From Candidatus Epulonipiscioides gigas (GTDB lineage Bacteria > Bacillota > Clostridia > Lachnospirales > Cellulosilyticaceae), in assembly GCA_001983555.1 (NCBI GenBank), contig LJHE01000017.1, positions 1 to 41,587 of the forward strand: a DNA stretch of 41,587 nucleotides. Reading direction: 5' to 3'. The position numbers and the translations under genes were made by a program. This document shows, one piece after another, positions 23,527 through 33,046 of this stretch (its first letter is position 1; every line of letters starts with the position of its first letter). The notes under the pieces are model-generated. The model saw only the letters and a program-made list of their open reading frames with translations, was not told where the DNA came from and did not search any database.

Positions 23527-24726
23527 ATGCTTGACTATGGATTCTTTTTGGATTTAGCAATTATTTTATTGATGGCTAAAATGTTTGGTATTTTATTCAG
23601 AAAGTTACAATTACCACAAGTAGCCGGAATATTAGTTGCAGGTTTAATAATTGGACCTAATGTACTTGGTTGGGTTAACGAAACAGAATTTTTATTACAA
23701 ATGGGTGAACTTGGAGTTATTATGTTAATGTTCACAGCAGGGCTTGAAACTGATTTAAAAGAACTTAAAAACACAGGGGTTGCATCTATTTGTATTGCAG
23801 GACTTGGTGTAATTGTGCCATTAATAGGTGGTTATTTACTATATTCTTTATATATGGGTGGTTTTGCCCCAATAGGTAGCGACGGTTTCTTAGAAGCAAT
23901 ATTTATAGGAGTTATTATTACTGCAACTTCTGTTAGTATTACAGTTGAAACATTAAGAGAAATGGGTAAACTTAAAGGAAAAATTGGTACTGCAATATTA
24001 AGTGCAGCCATTATAGATGATATTGTAGGCATCATTTTACTTACTTTTGTAATAGGATTTAAAAATCCAGATAGTAGTGGATTGGCTGTTATAGGAAACA
24101 CTTTAGGATTTTTCGTAGTGGCATTAATACTTGGTGTAATTATTCACTATATTTTTAAATATGTTGACCATCAAGATCCTCATAGAAGACGTTTACCAAT
24201 TTATGGGTTTGCAGTATGTTTACTTTTTGCTTATATTGCAGAACATTTCTTTGGTATTGCTGATATTACAGGAGCATATGTTGCAGGTATAGTATTATAT
24301 AATTTATCTTCATCTGAATATATAGTAGGAAAAATTGATATAAATTCTTATATGTTATTTAGTCCAATATTTTTTACAGGAATTGGTCTTAAAACAGAAA
24401 TAACAGGATTTACTTTACCAGTATTATTATTTACTATAGGTTTTGTAATTATAGCACTTTTGTCTAAAGTATTAGGATGTGGTTTTGGCGCAAAACTTAT
24501 GGGTTTTAATAAACTAGATTCTTTAAAAATAGGTGTTGGAATGATGGCTCGTGGAGAAGTTGCACTGATTGTAGCACAAAAAGGTTTAAATGCAGGGTTA
24601 ATGAATCCAACATTATTTTCAGCTGTTATTATCCTTGTAATTCTTTCTTCCATTGCAACTCCAATTATATTAAAATCTTTATATTCAAAAGAAGAATCTG
24701 ATATAGAAATTGCTATAAGTGCTTAA
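23527..24726 (+). CDS. CPA2-family cation:proton antiporter
   Basis: A membrane protein of 399 residues with about 11-13 hydrophobic helices across its length, exchanging Na+ or K+ for protons. Family marks are LQLPQVAGILVAGLIIGPNVLG near residues 28-50, GVIMLMFTAGLETDL, AAIIDDIVGII near 158-168 (the two Asp of the transport site) and MMARGEVALIVAQKG. It has no C-terminal RCK (TrkA-N) domain, so it is a short Kef/NapA-like form. The ribosome site AGGAG is about 11 bases upstream. It is monocistronic, between its own promoter and terminator. The ion is not determined. Confidence 0.93.
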   Translation: MLDYGFFLDLAIILLMAKMFGILFRKLQLPQVAGILVAGLIIGPNVLGWVNETEFLLQMGELGVIMLMFTAGLETDLKELKNTGVASICIAGLGVIVPLIGGYLLYSLYMGGFAPIGSDGFLEAIFIGVIITATSVSITVETLREMGKLKGKIGTAILSAAIIDDIVGIILLTFVIGFKNPDSSGLAVIGNTLGFFVVALILGVIIHYIFKYVDHQDPHRRRLPIYGFAVCLLFAYIAEHFFGIADITGAYVAGIVLYNLSSSEYIVGKIDINSYMLFSPIFFTGIGLKTEITGFTLPVLLFTIGFVIIALLSKVLGCGFGAKLMGFNKLDSLKIGVGMMARGEVALIVAQKGLNAGLMNPTLFSAVIILVILSSIATPIILKSLYSKEESDIEIAISA

Positions 24727-24753
24727 TTTATTTTGAATTATACAAATCATTTG

Positions 24754-24793
24754 AGGAACCTGACAAAGTTAGTGAGCAGGTTCTTATTTTATA
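24754..24793 (+). terminator. Terminator after the antiporter
   Basis: GAACCTG (24756-24762) pairs with CAGGTTC (24777-24783), followed by TTATTTTATATTT. The U-tract is moderate. Confidence 0.8.
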
Positions 24794-24835
24794 TTTATCA
24801 TAGTTTTTTTGATTAGATAATATTGTTTTTTAGAG

Positions 24836-24864
24836 TTGACATAAATAATTATAAATGGTATTTT
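24836..24864 (+). promoter_or_regulatory. Promoter for the HD-domain gene
   Basis: Perfect TTGACA (24836-24841), 17-base spacer, TATTTT (24859-24864), 28 bases before ATG 24893. Confidence 0.7.
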
Positions 24865-24892
24865 AAATACAAAAAAATGGAAGGAAAAGATT

Positions 24893-25441
24893 ATGTTAAC
24901 AATAGAAAAATCAAAAAAATTATTAGCTGGTATGGTAACACAACCTCATTTAATTTCACATGCTCAGGCGGTTATGGTAGCAATGGGTGGCATGGCAAAA
25001 CATTTTGGAGAGGATGTTGCTCATTGGAAAGCAATTGGATATTTGCATGATTATGATTATGAAAAATATCCTACTGAACATTTACAACATACAAAACAAG
25101 ATCTAGAACAGGCTGGATTATCAGACGAAGAAATTCGTGCTATTTTAAGTCATGGCTGGACTATATGCTCAGATGTAGAACCTATAACTAATTGTGAAAA
25201 AAGTTTATTTACCGTTGATGAGCTAACAGGAATAATTTCTGCGGCTGCTCGTATGCGTCCAAATGGCATTACAGATTTAAAAGTATCAAGTTTTATGAAG
25301 AATTTTAAGGATAAAAGATTTGCAGCTAAATGTGATAGAGAAATAATCAAAAAAGGTTGCGATATGCTTGGTATGGAAGTTAAAGAAGTGGCTGAAATTT
25401 GTATAGAAGCTATGAAAGAAAGTATAGAGGCGATAGTTTAA
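24893..25441 (+). CDS. HD-domain hydrolase of unknown substrate
   Basis: A 182-residue cytoplasmic protein of the HDIG/HD superfamily of metal-dependent phosphohydrolases. Candidate ligands are His23 (ISHAQAV), LHDYDYEKYP with the HD pair near residue 52, HLQHT and ILSHGW. Such stand-alone HD proteins are common in clostridia and their substrate is mostly unknown. AAGGAAAAG precedes the ATG. A terminator overlaps its stop codon, so it is a single-gene unit. No specific symbol is justified. Confidence 0.85.
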   Translation: MLTIEKSKKLLAGMVTQPHLISHAQAVMVAMGGMAKHFGEDVAHWKAIGYLHDYDYEKYPTEHLQHTKQDLEQAGLSDEEIRAILSHGWTICSDVEPITNCEKSLFTVDELTGIISAAARMRPNGITDLKVSSFMKNFKDKRFAAKCDREIIKKGCDMLGMEVKEVAEICIEAMKESIEAIV

Positions 25442-25456
25442 CCTATTGCTTTTTTT
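25430..25456 (+). terminator. Terminator overlapping the HD gene stop codon
   Basis: GCGATAG (25430-25436) pairs with CTATTGC (25443-25449, one G-U), with the TAA in the 6-base loop, followed by seven Ts (25450-25456). Confidence 0.85.
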
Positions 25457-25585
25457 ATGACATATTTCTTTCTTATTTTGACCTATAAATAATTCGTATA
25501 AAAGTAATAAAAAAGTAAGATAATAAGTAAAATAATAAGTAGAGTTAATTATTAATAATTTTAAATGAGAAAGGAGTATTTTTTC

Positions 25586-26635
25586 ATGAAACAAAATATC
25601 TTGTTAATTTTTGGGGGACAATCTTCGGAACATGAAGTATCCTTAAAGTCCGTTACTACAATTTATGAAAATATTGACCAAGAACTTTTTGATATTTATC
25701 CTGTGGGAATTACAAAAGAAGGTAAATGGCTTTTATACAGAGGAGCAAACTTTGATTTTACAACTAATAATTGGCAAGAAAAAGGAGTATCCTGCATACT
25801 AAGTCCAGATGCAACACATAGAGGACTACTTTTAATGCGTGATGCACAGGATATTGTTAATATTAAGATAAATAAAGTATTTCCAATTATGCATGGTAAA
25901 TATGGTGAAGACGGAACCATTCAAGGATTATGCTCATTAGCAAAACTTCCATTTGTAGGATGTGGCATACTTAGCTCTGCTGTTTCAATGGATAAATCTT
26001 TTACAAAAATTGCTGTAGAAAAAACAGGTGTAAAACAAGCAAAGTATATATTAGTAAGAGAAAATGAGCTAAAAGATATGGCATTAGTACTTGAGAAAAT
26101 AGAAAAAGCCTTTGACTACCCATATTTTATAAAACCAGCTAATGCAGGTTCATCCGTTGGAATTAATAAAGCTCATAATAGAAAAGAACTTGAAAAAGCC
26201 ATTAAAGTTGCGGCTAAAGAAGATGCAAAAATTTTAGTTGAAGAAACTATTATTGGACGTGAGCTTGAAACAGCAGTTCTTGGAAATGATGATATAATAG
26301 TTTCAGGAGTTGGAGAGATTTTAGCAGCAGCAGAATTTTATGATTTTGATGCTAAATATAATAATTCTGATTCAAAAACAATCATAAATGCAGATTTACC
26401 AGAAACAACTAAAGAAGAAATAAGAAAAGCTGCAATGAAAATATATAAAGCAGTAGATGCAAAAGGATTATCTCGTGTAGATTTTTTTGTTACAGAAGAT
26501 AATGAAATAATTTTTAATGAGATAAATACTATGCCTGGATTTACAAAAATTAGTATGTATCCTATGTTATTTAAAGAGGCTGGTATATCAATAAAAGAAC
26601 AGATTACTAAATTAATTGATTTAGCATCTCTATAG
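25586..26635 (+). CDS. ddl: D-alanine--D-alanine ligase
   Basis: Joins two D-Ala for peptidoglycan precursors, using ATP-grasp chemistry. The 349-residue protein starts KQNILLIFGGQSSEHEVSLKS and has KPANAGSSVGI (ATP/lysine region), the loop EFYDFDAKYNNSDS, and EINTMPGFT near the C-terminus (metal ligands). The loop keeps the AKY form of D-Ala-D-Ala ligases, with Phe in place of the common Tyr in YDY. The start at 25586 follows AAAGGAG; the in-frame ATG at 25565 precedes that site. murI follows 14 bases later, so the two form a cell-wall precursor operon. Confidence 0.95.
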   Translation: MKQNILLIFGGQSSEHEVSLKSVTTIYENIDQELFDIYPVGITKEGKWLLYRGANFDFTTNNWQEKGVSCILSPDATHRGLLLMRDAQDIVNIKINKVFPIMHGKYGEDGTIQGLCSLAKLPFVGCGILSSAVSMDKSFTKIAVEKTGVKQAKYILVRENELKDMALVLEKIEKAFDYPYFIKPANAGSSVGINKAHNRKELEKAIKVAAKEDAKILVEETIIGRELETAVLGNDDIIVSGVGEILAAAEFYDFDAKYNNSDSKTIINADLPETTKEEIRKAAMKIYKAVDAKGLSRVDFFVTEDNEIIFNEINTMPGFTKISMYPMLFKEAGISIKEQITKLIDLASL

Positions 26636-26649
26636 TAGAGGTAGCCAAA

Positions 26650-27453
26650 ATGGATAATAGACCAATTGGAATTTTTGATTCTGGCCTGGGAGGGCTTACT
26701 GTTGTAAAAGAAGTGATGAAACAACTAAAAAATGAATCTATAATATATTTTGGAGATACTGCAAGAGTTCCATATGGAAATAAATCAAAAGCAACCATAA
26801 CAAAATTTTCAGCTCAAATAATACGGTTTTTATTAACTAAAAATGTCAAAGCTGTTATAATTGCCTGTAACACAGTTAATTCAAATTGTGCTCTTGAATT
26901 ACATGAGCTATTTCCAGATTTAATTATTGAAGGTGTTGTAAGACCCGGTGTAACCATGGCAATTAGAGAAACTAAAAATGGTCGAATTGGTGTGATAGGT
27001 ACAGAAGGTACAATAAAAAGCGGACGATATACAGCTCTTTTAAAAGAAAACCATCCAGAATATGTAATTTATTCTAAGGCCTGTCCATTGTTTGTTCCAC
27101 TAGTGGAAGATGGATGGATAAATTCAGATGTTACAAAAATGGTGATAGCAAAATATTTAAAAGACTTATTGAGCAAAAACATAGACACTCTGATACTTGG
27201 ATGTACACATTATCCTATACTTTGTAATGATATTCAAGAAGTGGTCGGAGAACGTATAAAACTTATAAATCCAGCAAACGAAACCGCACATAAAATGGGA
27301 ATGCGTTTATTAAATGAAAATATGCAATCGACCACTTCTCCAACTTATCAATTTTATGTGAGCGACCAAAAAGCACACATGCAAGACATGGCAAGTATGT
27401 TTTTAGGTTACTCCGCTTCTAATGTTATTGAAGTTGATATAGAAAATTATTAA
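26650..27453 (+). CDS. murI: Glutamate racemase
   Basis: Provides D-glutamate for peptidoglycan. The 267-residue protein has the family start IGIFDSGLGGLTVVKEV, both catalytic cysteines in IIACNTVNS (near residue 76) and LGCTHYP (near 187), and the Asp/Thr pair in GDTARVPYG. Length is normal. It lies 14 bases after ddl. Its stop overlaps by 4 bases the end of the converging MYG1-family gene, so there is no room for a terminator between them. Confidence 0.96.
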   Translation: MDNRPIGIFDSGLGGLTVVKEVMKQLKNESIIYFGDTARVPYGNKSKATITKFSAQIIRFLLTKNVKAVIIACNTVNSNCALELHELFPDLIIEGVVRPGVTMAIRETKNGRIGVIGTEGTIKSGRYTALLKENHPEYVIYSKACPLFVPLVEDGWINSDVTKMVIAKYLKDLLSKNIDTLILGCTHYPILCNDIQEVVGERIKLINPANETAHKMGMRLLNENMQSTTSPTYQFYVSDQKAHMQDMASMFLGYSASNVIEVDIENY

Positions 27454-28352
27454 TTATCAGCAGTTGTTACTGCTATTTGTGCAAGTTCAATTGCACCTTC
27501 TTTTGTTTTATTGCCACATAAAAATCTAGCTGGGTGACAAAAAACACAGCCATCAACACCGGTTACTTTGTCAAGGTCTTCGTTATTAAGCCCTGCCCAG
27601 CTTTTTGGTAAATCTTTTCGCGCTACAAAACTTTGCTCTGATATTTGAACATTCTGAACCATCCATTTGCCTGACAAATCTTCAAATATTACAAATAGAA
27701 CATCTTCTTTTTTATCTAGCTCTAATAAAGCTTTTTTATAACCAATTTTTTTATTTAAAATTAATATATGGCTTTCAGCTGGATTTTGTATTTCCAGCTG
27801 CTCTTTTATATAGTTAAAATCATCAAAATATTTTATTTCTTTTTCAACTATACTATAAAGTAATTTTTTTGCAAGTTTTACAGCTTCAAAGAATGCTTTA
27901 TTAACTTCATCTATATTTGTATTAATTGGTACAAACATATCTATAACATTTGGTAAAGTCATTATTTTATAATCAGATTTAACAATATCAATACCATTAT
28001 CATGAGCATCTATTAGAGTAATAAAATTTAGTGCAATTTGATTTTTTATTTGTAGAAGTTGCTCGTTATTTAATTGATTTTTAGGAAAATTTTCCTCTAT
28101 ATAATCTTTGTAAAAATCTTGCCAGAGCAACCCAAATGCACAATACGGAATTCCATCAGGTCGGTATTTTTTATCAACGCAATGATGGTCATACTTACCT
28201 CCTCCAACATCTGCTACTATATCACATTTTTTTAGTTCATCATCTTTTCTCGTTCTAATTATTTCTAAATCGTTATATATTCCTTGCATTAATGCAACAG
28301 CAAATACATCATCTGCATGAAAACTTCCACTGTGAACCGCCATTTTTTTCAT
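27450..28352 (-). CDS. MYG1-family (UPF0160) predicted metal-dependent exonuclease/hydrolase
   Basis: A 300-residue protein of the MYG1 family, related to DHH phosphoesterases. HSGSFHADDVFAVAL at residues 7-21 and GGKYDHHCV supply the metal ligands, and DAHDNGID lies mid-protein. The eukaryotic relative is an RNA 3'-5' exonuclease; bacterial members are little studied. It begins 11 bases after mutL with GCGAGG as ribosome site, making it the last gene of the ynbB-miaB-mutS-mutL operon and suggesting a nucleic-acid role. The 3' end overlaps murI on the other strand by 4 bases. Confidence 0.9.
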   Translation of the reverse strand: MKKMAVHSGSFHADDVFAVALMQGIYNDLEIIRTRKDDELKKCDIVADVGGGKYDHHCVDKKYRPDGIPYCAFGLLWQDFYKDYIEENFPKNQLNNEQLLQIKNQIALNFITLIDAHDNGIDIVKSDYKIMTLPNVIDMFVPINTNIDEVNKAFFEAVKLAKKLLYSIVEKEIKYFDDFNYIKEQLEIQNPAESHILILNKKIGYKKALLELDKKEDVLFVIFEDLSGKWMVQNVQISEQSFVARKDLPKSWAGLNNEDLDKVTGVDGCVFCHPARFLCGNKTKEGAIELAQIAVTTADN

Positions 28353-28363
28353 AAATAACCTCG

Positions 28364-30268
28364 CTATACTATTCTTTTAAATAATTTTTCAATATCTTCT
28401 TTTTCAATACTTATTAAAATTGGTCTGCCATGAGGACAACTATAAGGATTATTAACTAATAATAATTTTTCGATAAGCTTTTTGCACTCAGTGGCATCAA
28501 TTTTATTATTTCCTTTTATAGCTGCTTTACAAGCCATACCTATTATTTTTTCTTCATCTTGTAAAGGGATTTGTTTATTACTGCTGAAATTTTCTAAAAA
28601 TTCTTTTGCCTGATTTTCATTCATTGGTTTATTAAAAATAAAAGGCACTCCTCTTATAATTACGTCCAATTCTCCTAAAGTTTCAAGTTCAAATCCTAAT
28701 CTTTCTAATAGAACAAGATTTTCTTCTATAATACAAAGTGAAAATGGACTAGGTCTAAAAATTATAGGGCTCAACAATTGTTGTGAGCTTATCACACTAT
28801 TTTTAAAGTCTTCCAAAAATTTTTCATACATCACTCTTTCATGTGCAGCATGTTGATCCATAATTAATACTTTATCTCCAAATTTTATCAACCAATATGT
28901 TTCAAAAATCTGACCTAATAAGAAATAATCTATGCCTTCTTGAGGAATTTTAATTACTTTTTTTATTGCAGATTGTGAAATATTTATTGAACTTTTTGAA
29001 GGAAAAGTTTCTAATTGTATTTGCTCTATTTGTATATTTTCAGTCGATTTTGTAGGCATTTCATCAATTATAGGGTGTATTTTTTTATGCTCATTTATAT
29101 TATATTCTATTCCAGGGTCAGCTACTGCTACTACTTCAGTTGCTTGCTCTTTAATTAAGTCAGTAAATTTAAGTTCTTTTTTTTCAACATCTGGTTTAAT
29201 AGCAGGATATAATAGCTCTATTTGCATATGTTCAAGTTTATTTATTTTAGGCTTATACAAAGTTTCTTTTAAGGTTGGAATTAAATCTGTATTTTGAAAA
29301 CTTTCTTTAATAGCATTTATAATATTTAGAGCAATTTCATCTTCATTTTTAAATCTCGCCTCTAATTTTGCTGGATGAACATTAATATCTAATTCATTAG
29401 TTGGCATTTTAATGTACAAAAAAGCAACAGGAAATTTATTAATCATTGTAAAAGTTTTATATGCTTCTTCTAATGCAGAACTTAAAATTTTGCTAATTAA
29501 GTATCTACCATTTATAAAAAATAATTCAAAATTTCTATTTGATTTACTTAACATTAATTTGCCTATTCTGCCTGTAATTTCTATATTTTCATTTTTATAA
29601 CAAACGGGGGTAGTACATACAGACATTTCTTTTCCATATAAATTAAATATTAATTCTTTTAAATCGGAATTTCCTCTAGTTTGAAATATTAATTTATCAT
29701 CTTTAAAATATTTAAAGGCAATTTTAGGGTTAGCTAGAGCAAGTTTATACATTATATCAGTAATTTTACTTGCTTCTTTTCCGTTTGATTTTAAAAAAGC
29801 TTTTCTCGCTGGTACATTAAAAAATAAATCTTTAACTATAAAAGTAGTGCCTTGTGAAACAGAAATTTCTATACTATTTATAACCTTTCCAGCTATAAGC
29901 TCAATTTTTTTGCCAACAATACTATCAATGTTTTTACTAGCAAGTTGAATTTTTGAAATTGAACTAATACTTGATAGAGCTTCTCCACGAAAGCCCATAG
30001 TTAAAACACTTTCTAAATCTTTTGTGCATTCTATTTTACTAGTAGCATGTTTTATAAATGCTATTTCCATCTCATCTAATTGAAATCCTTCACCATTATC
30101 AGTAACTCTCATTAAATCAATACCACCATTTTTAATTTCAACAGTAATACTACTTGCTTTAGCATCTATACTATTTTCTACGAGCTCTTTTATAACTGAT
30201 GCTGGTCGTTCTATTACTTCACCCGCTGCTATTTGATTTATAGTAAGAGTGTCTAATATTTTAATCAT
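28364..30268 (-). CDS. mutL: DNA mismatch repair protein MutL (endonuclease type)
   Basis: Couples mismatch recognition to strand removal. The 634-residue protein has the GHKL ATPase N-terminus (IAAGEVIERPASVIKELVEN, DNGEGF, GFRGEALSSI). The C-terminal nuclease site is DQHAAHERVMYE, with the partner motifs ACKAAIKG and CPHGRP, so this is the nicking type found in bacteria without MutH. The central linker is long and poorly conserved. The ATG overlaps the mutS stop by 8 bases (ATGATTAA), giving tight coupling. Confidence 0.97.
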   Translation of the reverse strand: MIKILDTLTINQIAAGEVIERPASVIKELVENSIDAKASSITVEIKNGGIDLMRVTDNGEGFQLDEMEIAFIKHATSKIECTKDLESVLTMGFRGEALSSISSISKIQLASKNIDSIVGKKIELIAGKVINSIEISVSQGTTFIVKDLFFNVPARKAFLKSNGKEASKITDIMYKLALANPKIAFKYFKDDKLIFQTRGNSDLKELIFNLYGKEMSVCTTPVCYKNENIEITGRIGKLMLSKSNRNFELFFINGRYLISKILSSALEEAYKTFTMINKFPVAFLYIKMPTNELDINVHPAKLEARFKNEDEIALNIINAIKESFQNTDLIPTLKETLYKPKINKLEHMQIELLYPAIKPDVEKKELKFTDLIKEQATEVVAVADPGIEYNINEHKKIHPIIDEMPTKSTENIQIEQIQLETFPSKSSINISQSAIKKVIKIPQEGIDYFLLGQIFETYWLIKFGDKVLIMDQHAAHERVMYEKFLEDFKNSVISSQQLLSPIIFRPSPFSLCIIEENLVLLERLGFELETLGELDVIIRGVPFIFNKPMNENQAKEFLENFSSNKQIPLQDEEKIIGMACKAAIKGNNKIDATECKKLIEKLLLVNNPYSCPHGRPILISIEKEDIEKLFKRIV

Positions 30269-32813
30269 TCACGACATCCTTTTTTACTAAGCTTTTAAGA
30301 TACTGGATAGTATCAAATGCATTTGCTGGAGTTAAATTCATGATATCGATATCATTTATCTCATCTACCAAAGTGTTATAATTACTAGTATCAAATGAAA
30401 ATTTAGATGGTTTAAGTTCTTCTTTTGGAATGATATTTTTATTATCAATATCTAATCTTTTGAGTATTTCACTAGCACGCTTTAAGACATCGTCAGGAAG
30501 CCCCGCAAGCTTTGCCACTTCTATACCAAAACTTTTACCTGAAACTCCTTCTTTTATTTTGTGCAAAAATAATAGAGAATTATATGTTTGCTTGACGCTT
30601 ACATAATAATTTTTAATATTTTTACGCTCATTTACTAGCTCAGGTAACTCATGGTAATGAGTCGAAAATAAAGTTTTCGCTCCTATCTTGTTTGTAGACA
30701 CGTACTCTATTATAGCTTGTGCAAGGCTAAGACCATCTAATGTACTAGTACCTCGACCTATCTCATCAAGTATGAGCAAACTCTTTGAAGTAGCATTGCT
30801 TAATATATTAGAAATCTCATTCATTTCAACCATAAATGTACTTTGACCACTTGTTAAATCATCTGATGCTCCAACACGAGTAAATATTTTATCAACTATA
30901 GAAATCTCTGCTAAAGTAGCAGGAACAAAAGAGCCAATTTGTGACATCAATGTAATAAGAGCTACTTGTTTCATATATGTTGATTTACCACCCATATTAG
31001 GTCCTGTAATCAAAGAAATCTGCAAATCTTTATTATTTAAGTTAGTATCATTTTCTATAAATGAAGAAACTCCTATTATATTTTCTGCTACAGGATGTCG
31101 ACCATCTTTAATATTGATTTCACCATTAGTTATAATAAGTGGTTTTATATAGTTATTTTTAATAGCAACTTCACTAAATGATAAATAGACATCAAGTTTT
31201 GCAATACTTTCAGATACATCTAATATACGTTTTATATTTTTTTCTATTTCTTGTAATATTTCTACAAATATATCATATTCAAGTTTACAAACTAAATCCT
31301 CTGCATTTAAAAGTTCTTCTTCAATGGTTTTAAGTTCGTCAGTTATATATCGTTCACAATTCACAAGAGTTTGTTTTCTAATATAATCATCTGGAATTAA
31401 ATGTTTGTTAGAATTAGTTACTTCTAAAAAATATCCAAAAACTTTATTATATTTAATTTTTAAATTTTTAATACCTGTTTTTTCTCTTTCTCTACTTTCT
31501 ATTCCTAATAACCAAGATGCTCCTTTTTCTTTTATTTCTTTAAGTCGAAAAACTTCATTATTATAAGTCTTTTTAATCAATCCACCATCTCTTACAGAAA
31601 CAGGAGCATCTTCTTCAATAGAACTATCTATTAAATTATAAATATCTTCTAAAATATCAAAATTGCTATATATCTTTGACAATTCATTACTTGTTATGCT
31701 TCCAAGTATAGTTTTTATTTGTGGCAAATAAAATATTGAATTTTTTAAAGCTAATATATCTTTAGCATTACAAGTCTTGTATCCTATTTTAGCAACAATT
31801 TTTTCTAAATCACATATTTGGTTAAGATTTGTTTTTAACTCGCTATGAAGAAAAACATCTTTATATAATTCTTCTACAGCATTTAGTCTATCATTTATTT
31901 TTTCTTTATTGATAAGAGGAGCTAATATCCAATTTTTAATTTTACGTTTACCCATAGGCGTTATAGTTTTATCTAAAGTACCTAAAAGTGAACCTTTTTT
32001 ACTTTTATCTCGCATAGTTTCTATAAGCTCTAAACTTCGTACAGTTTCAGCTCCAATATACATACTAGAGCTTATATTATAAACGTGTATATTTGTTAAA
32101 TGAGCAAGTGAATTTTTGGCAATGCTTTTTAAATAATTAAGCAAAGAGCTAACACATAAAATAAGACTATCGTGGTCAAGCGATTTCATTATATTATTAT
32201 TAAAGTGTTCTTTTAATTCTTGCTTAGGGTTTTCTGGCACTTGTATAGATTGAACTAAAGCATGACATTCTTGGATTAAAAATGCTTCTATGTTAGTATT
32301 TACAACATCTGAATTGATAAGACATTCAACAGGCATATGTTTTGCAATTTCATCAATTACTTTTTTAGTATCTTTTTCTATATGAGTAACTTTCCATATA
32401 CATGCTGCAACATCACAAAAGCTAATACCATAACTATCTCCTGTCTTAATAATACAAGCTATATAATTATTTTTTAGACTATCTAAACTTGTTCCAGGTG
32501 TAACAACTTTTACTACATCTCTTTTTACAATACCTTTTGCTTCTGCCGCATCCTCTATTTGCTCACATATAGCTACTTTAAATCCTTTTTCTGTTAAGCG
32601 TCCAATATATGTGTCAACAGAATGATATGGCACACCACACATAGGTGGAGCTGAGCCATTAGCGTGCCTTTTGGTTAAAGTAAGCTCAAGTTCTCGACTT
32701 GCAAGAATTGCATCATCATAAAATACTTCGTAAAAATCTCCAAGACGGAAAAATAAAATACAGTCATTATATTTTTCTTTAACTTGAAAATATTGTTTCA
32801 TCATAGGTGTCAT
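30261..32813 (-). CDS. mutS: DNA mismatch repair protein MutS
   Basis: Binds mismatches and small loops and recruits MutL. The 850-residue protein has the mismatch-contacting Phe-x-Glu in GDFYEVFYDD near residues 25-34, the Walker A GPNMGGKST near 610, Walker B LLILDEIGRGTST, and FSTHYHEL. Length is standard MutS1. I choose ATG 32813 since GAAAGGAAA lies just upstream; the in-frame codon at 32840 precedes that site. It is followed by mutL with an overlap and preceded by a 61-residue ORF and miaB. Confidence 0.97.
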   Translation of the reverse strand: MTPMMKQYFQVKEKYNDCILFFRLGDFYEVFYDDAILASRELELTLTKRHANGSAPPMCGVPYHSVDTYIGRLTEKGFKVAICEQIEDAAEAKGIVKRDVVKVVTPGTSLDSLKNNYIACIIKTGDSYGISFCDVAACIWKVTHIEKDTKKVIDEIAKHMPVECLINSDVVNTNIEAFLIQECHALVQSIQVPENPKQELKEHFNNNIMKSLDHDSLILCVSSLLNYLKSIAKNSLAHLTNIHVYNISSSMYIGAETVRSLELIETMRDKSKKGSLLGTLDKTITPMGKRKIKNWILAPLINKEKINDRLNAVEELYKDVFLHSELKTNLNQICDLEKIVAKIGYKTCNAKDILALKNSIFYLPQIKTILGSITSNELSKIYSNFDILEDIYNLIDSSIEEDAPVSVRDGGLIKKTYNNEVFRLKEIKEKGASWLLGIESREREKTGIKNLKIKYNKVFGYFLEVTNSNKHLIPDDYIRKQTLVNCERYITDELKTIEEELLNAEDLVCKLEYDIFVEILQEIEKNIKRILDVSESIAKLDVYLSFSEVAIKNNYIKPLIITNGEINIKDGRHPVAENIIGVSSFIENDTNLNNKDLQISLITGPNMGGKSTYMKQVALITLMSQIGSFVPATLAEISIVDKIFTRVGASDDLTSGQSTFMVEMNEISNILSNATSKSLLILDEIGRGTSTLDGLSLAQAIIEYVSTNKIGAKTLFSTHYHELPELVNERKNIKNYYVSVKQTYNSLLFLHKIKEGVSGKSFGIEVAKLAGLPDDVLKRASEILKRLDIDNKNIIPKEELKPSKFSFDTSNYNTLVDEINDIDIMNLTPANAFDTIQYLKSLVKKDVVND

Positions 32814-32855
32814 ATATAATATTTCCTTTCTGTAAATCACTTTATTTAAATCAAT

Positions 32856-33041
32856 TTATTCATTTGGTGTTAAATCTACAATGTCTTTTGCTTCAAGTCC
32901 GATAATAAGAGCTATTTTTTCCTTAGACATACCTTGATCCAAAAGTTTTTGTGCCAGTTCAAGCCTAGTTTGATGCTCATTTTTTTTGACATCTTTGCGT
33001 TCCGCATTGCTATTTCGCATTCTTTTTAAAATCTTAATCAC
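32856..33041 (-). CDS. Small 61-residue protein, GTG start, unknown function
   Basis: A basic N-terminus (KILKRMRNSNAERKDVKKNE) is followed by LELAQKLLDQGMSKEKIALI IGLEAKDI. This helical tail motif resembles the C-terminal ends of Rpn/PD-(D/E)XK transposase-like proteins (LAKKLL-x-G-x-S-x-EEIA-x-x-TGL). GTG 33041 has AGAGGAG 9 bases upstream, itself at the end of miaB. It lies 5 bases after miaB and 42 before mutS, so it is within the operon. It may be a small conserved protein or the surviving tail of a larger gene; the upstream spacing gives no room for more. Confidence 0.6.
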   Translation of the reverse strand: MIKILKRMRNSNAERKDVKKNEHQTRLELAQKLLDQGMSKEKIALIIGLEAKDIVDLTPNE

Positions 33042-33046
33042 ATCAG

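Noticed and set aside
24823-25050. 75-codon ORF overlapping the HD-domain gene start
   Set aside because: It is a frame shadow of the HD-domain gene and its start overlaps the -35/-10 promoter region.
25586-26635. Ddl as a vancomycin-type D-Ala-D-Lac or D-Ala-D-Ser ligase
   Set aside because: The active-site loop keeps the AKY form of ordinary D-Ala-D-Ala ligases and no other van genes are present.
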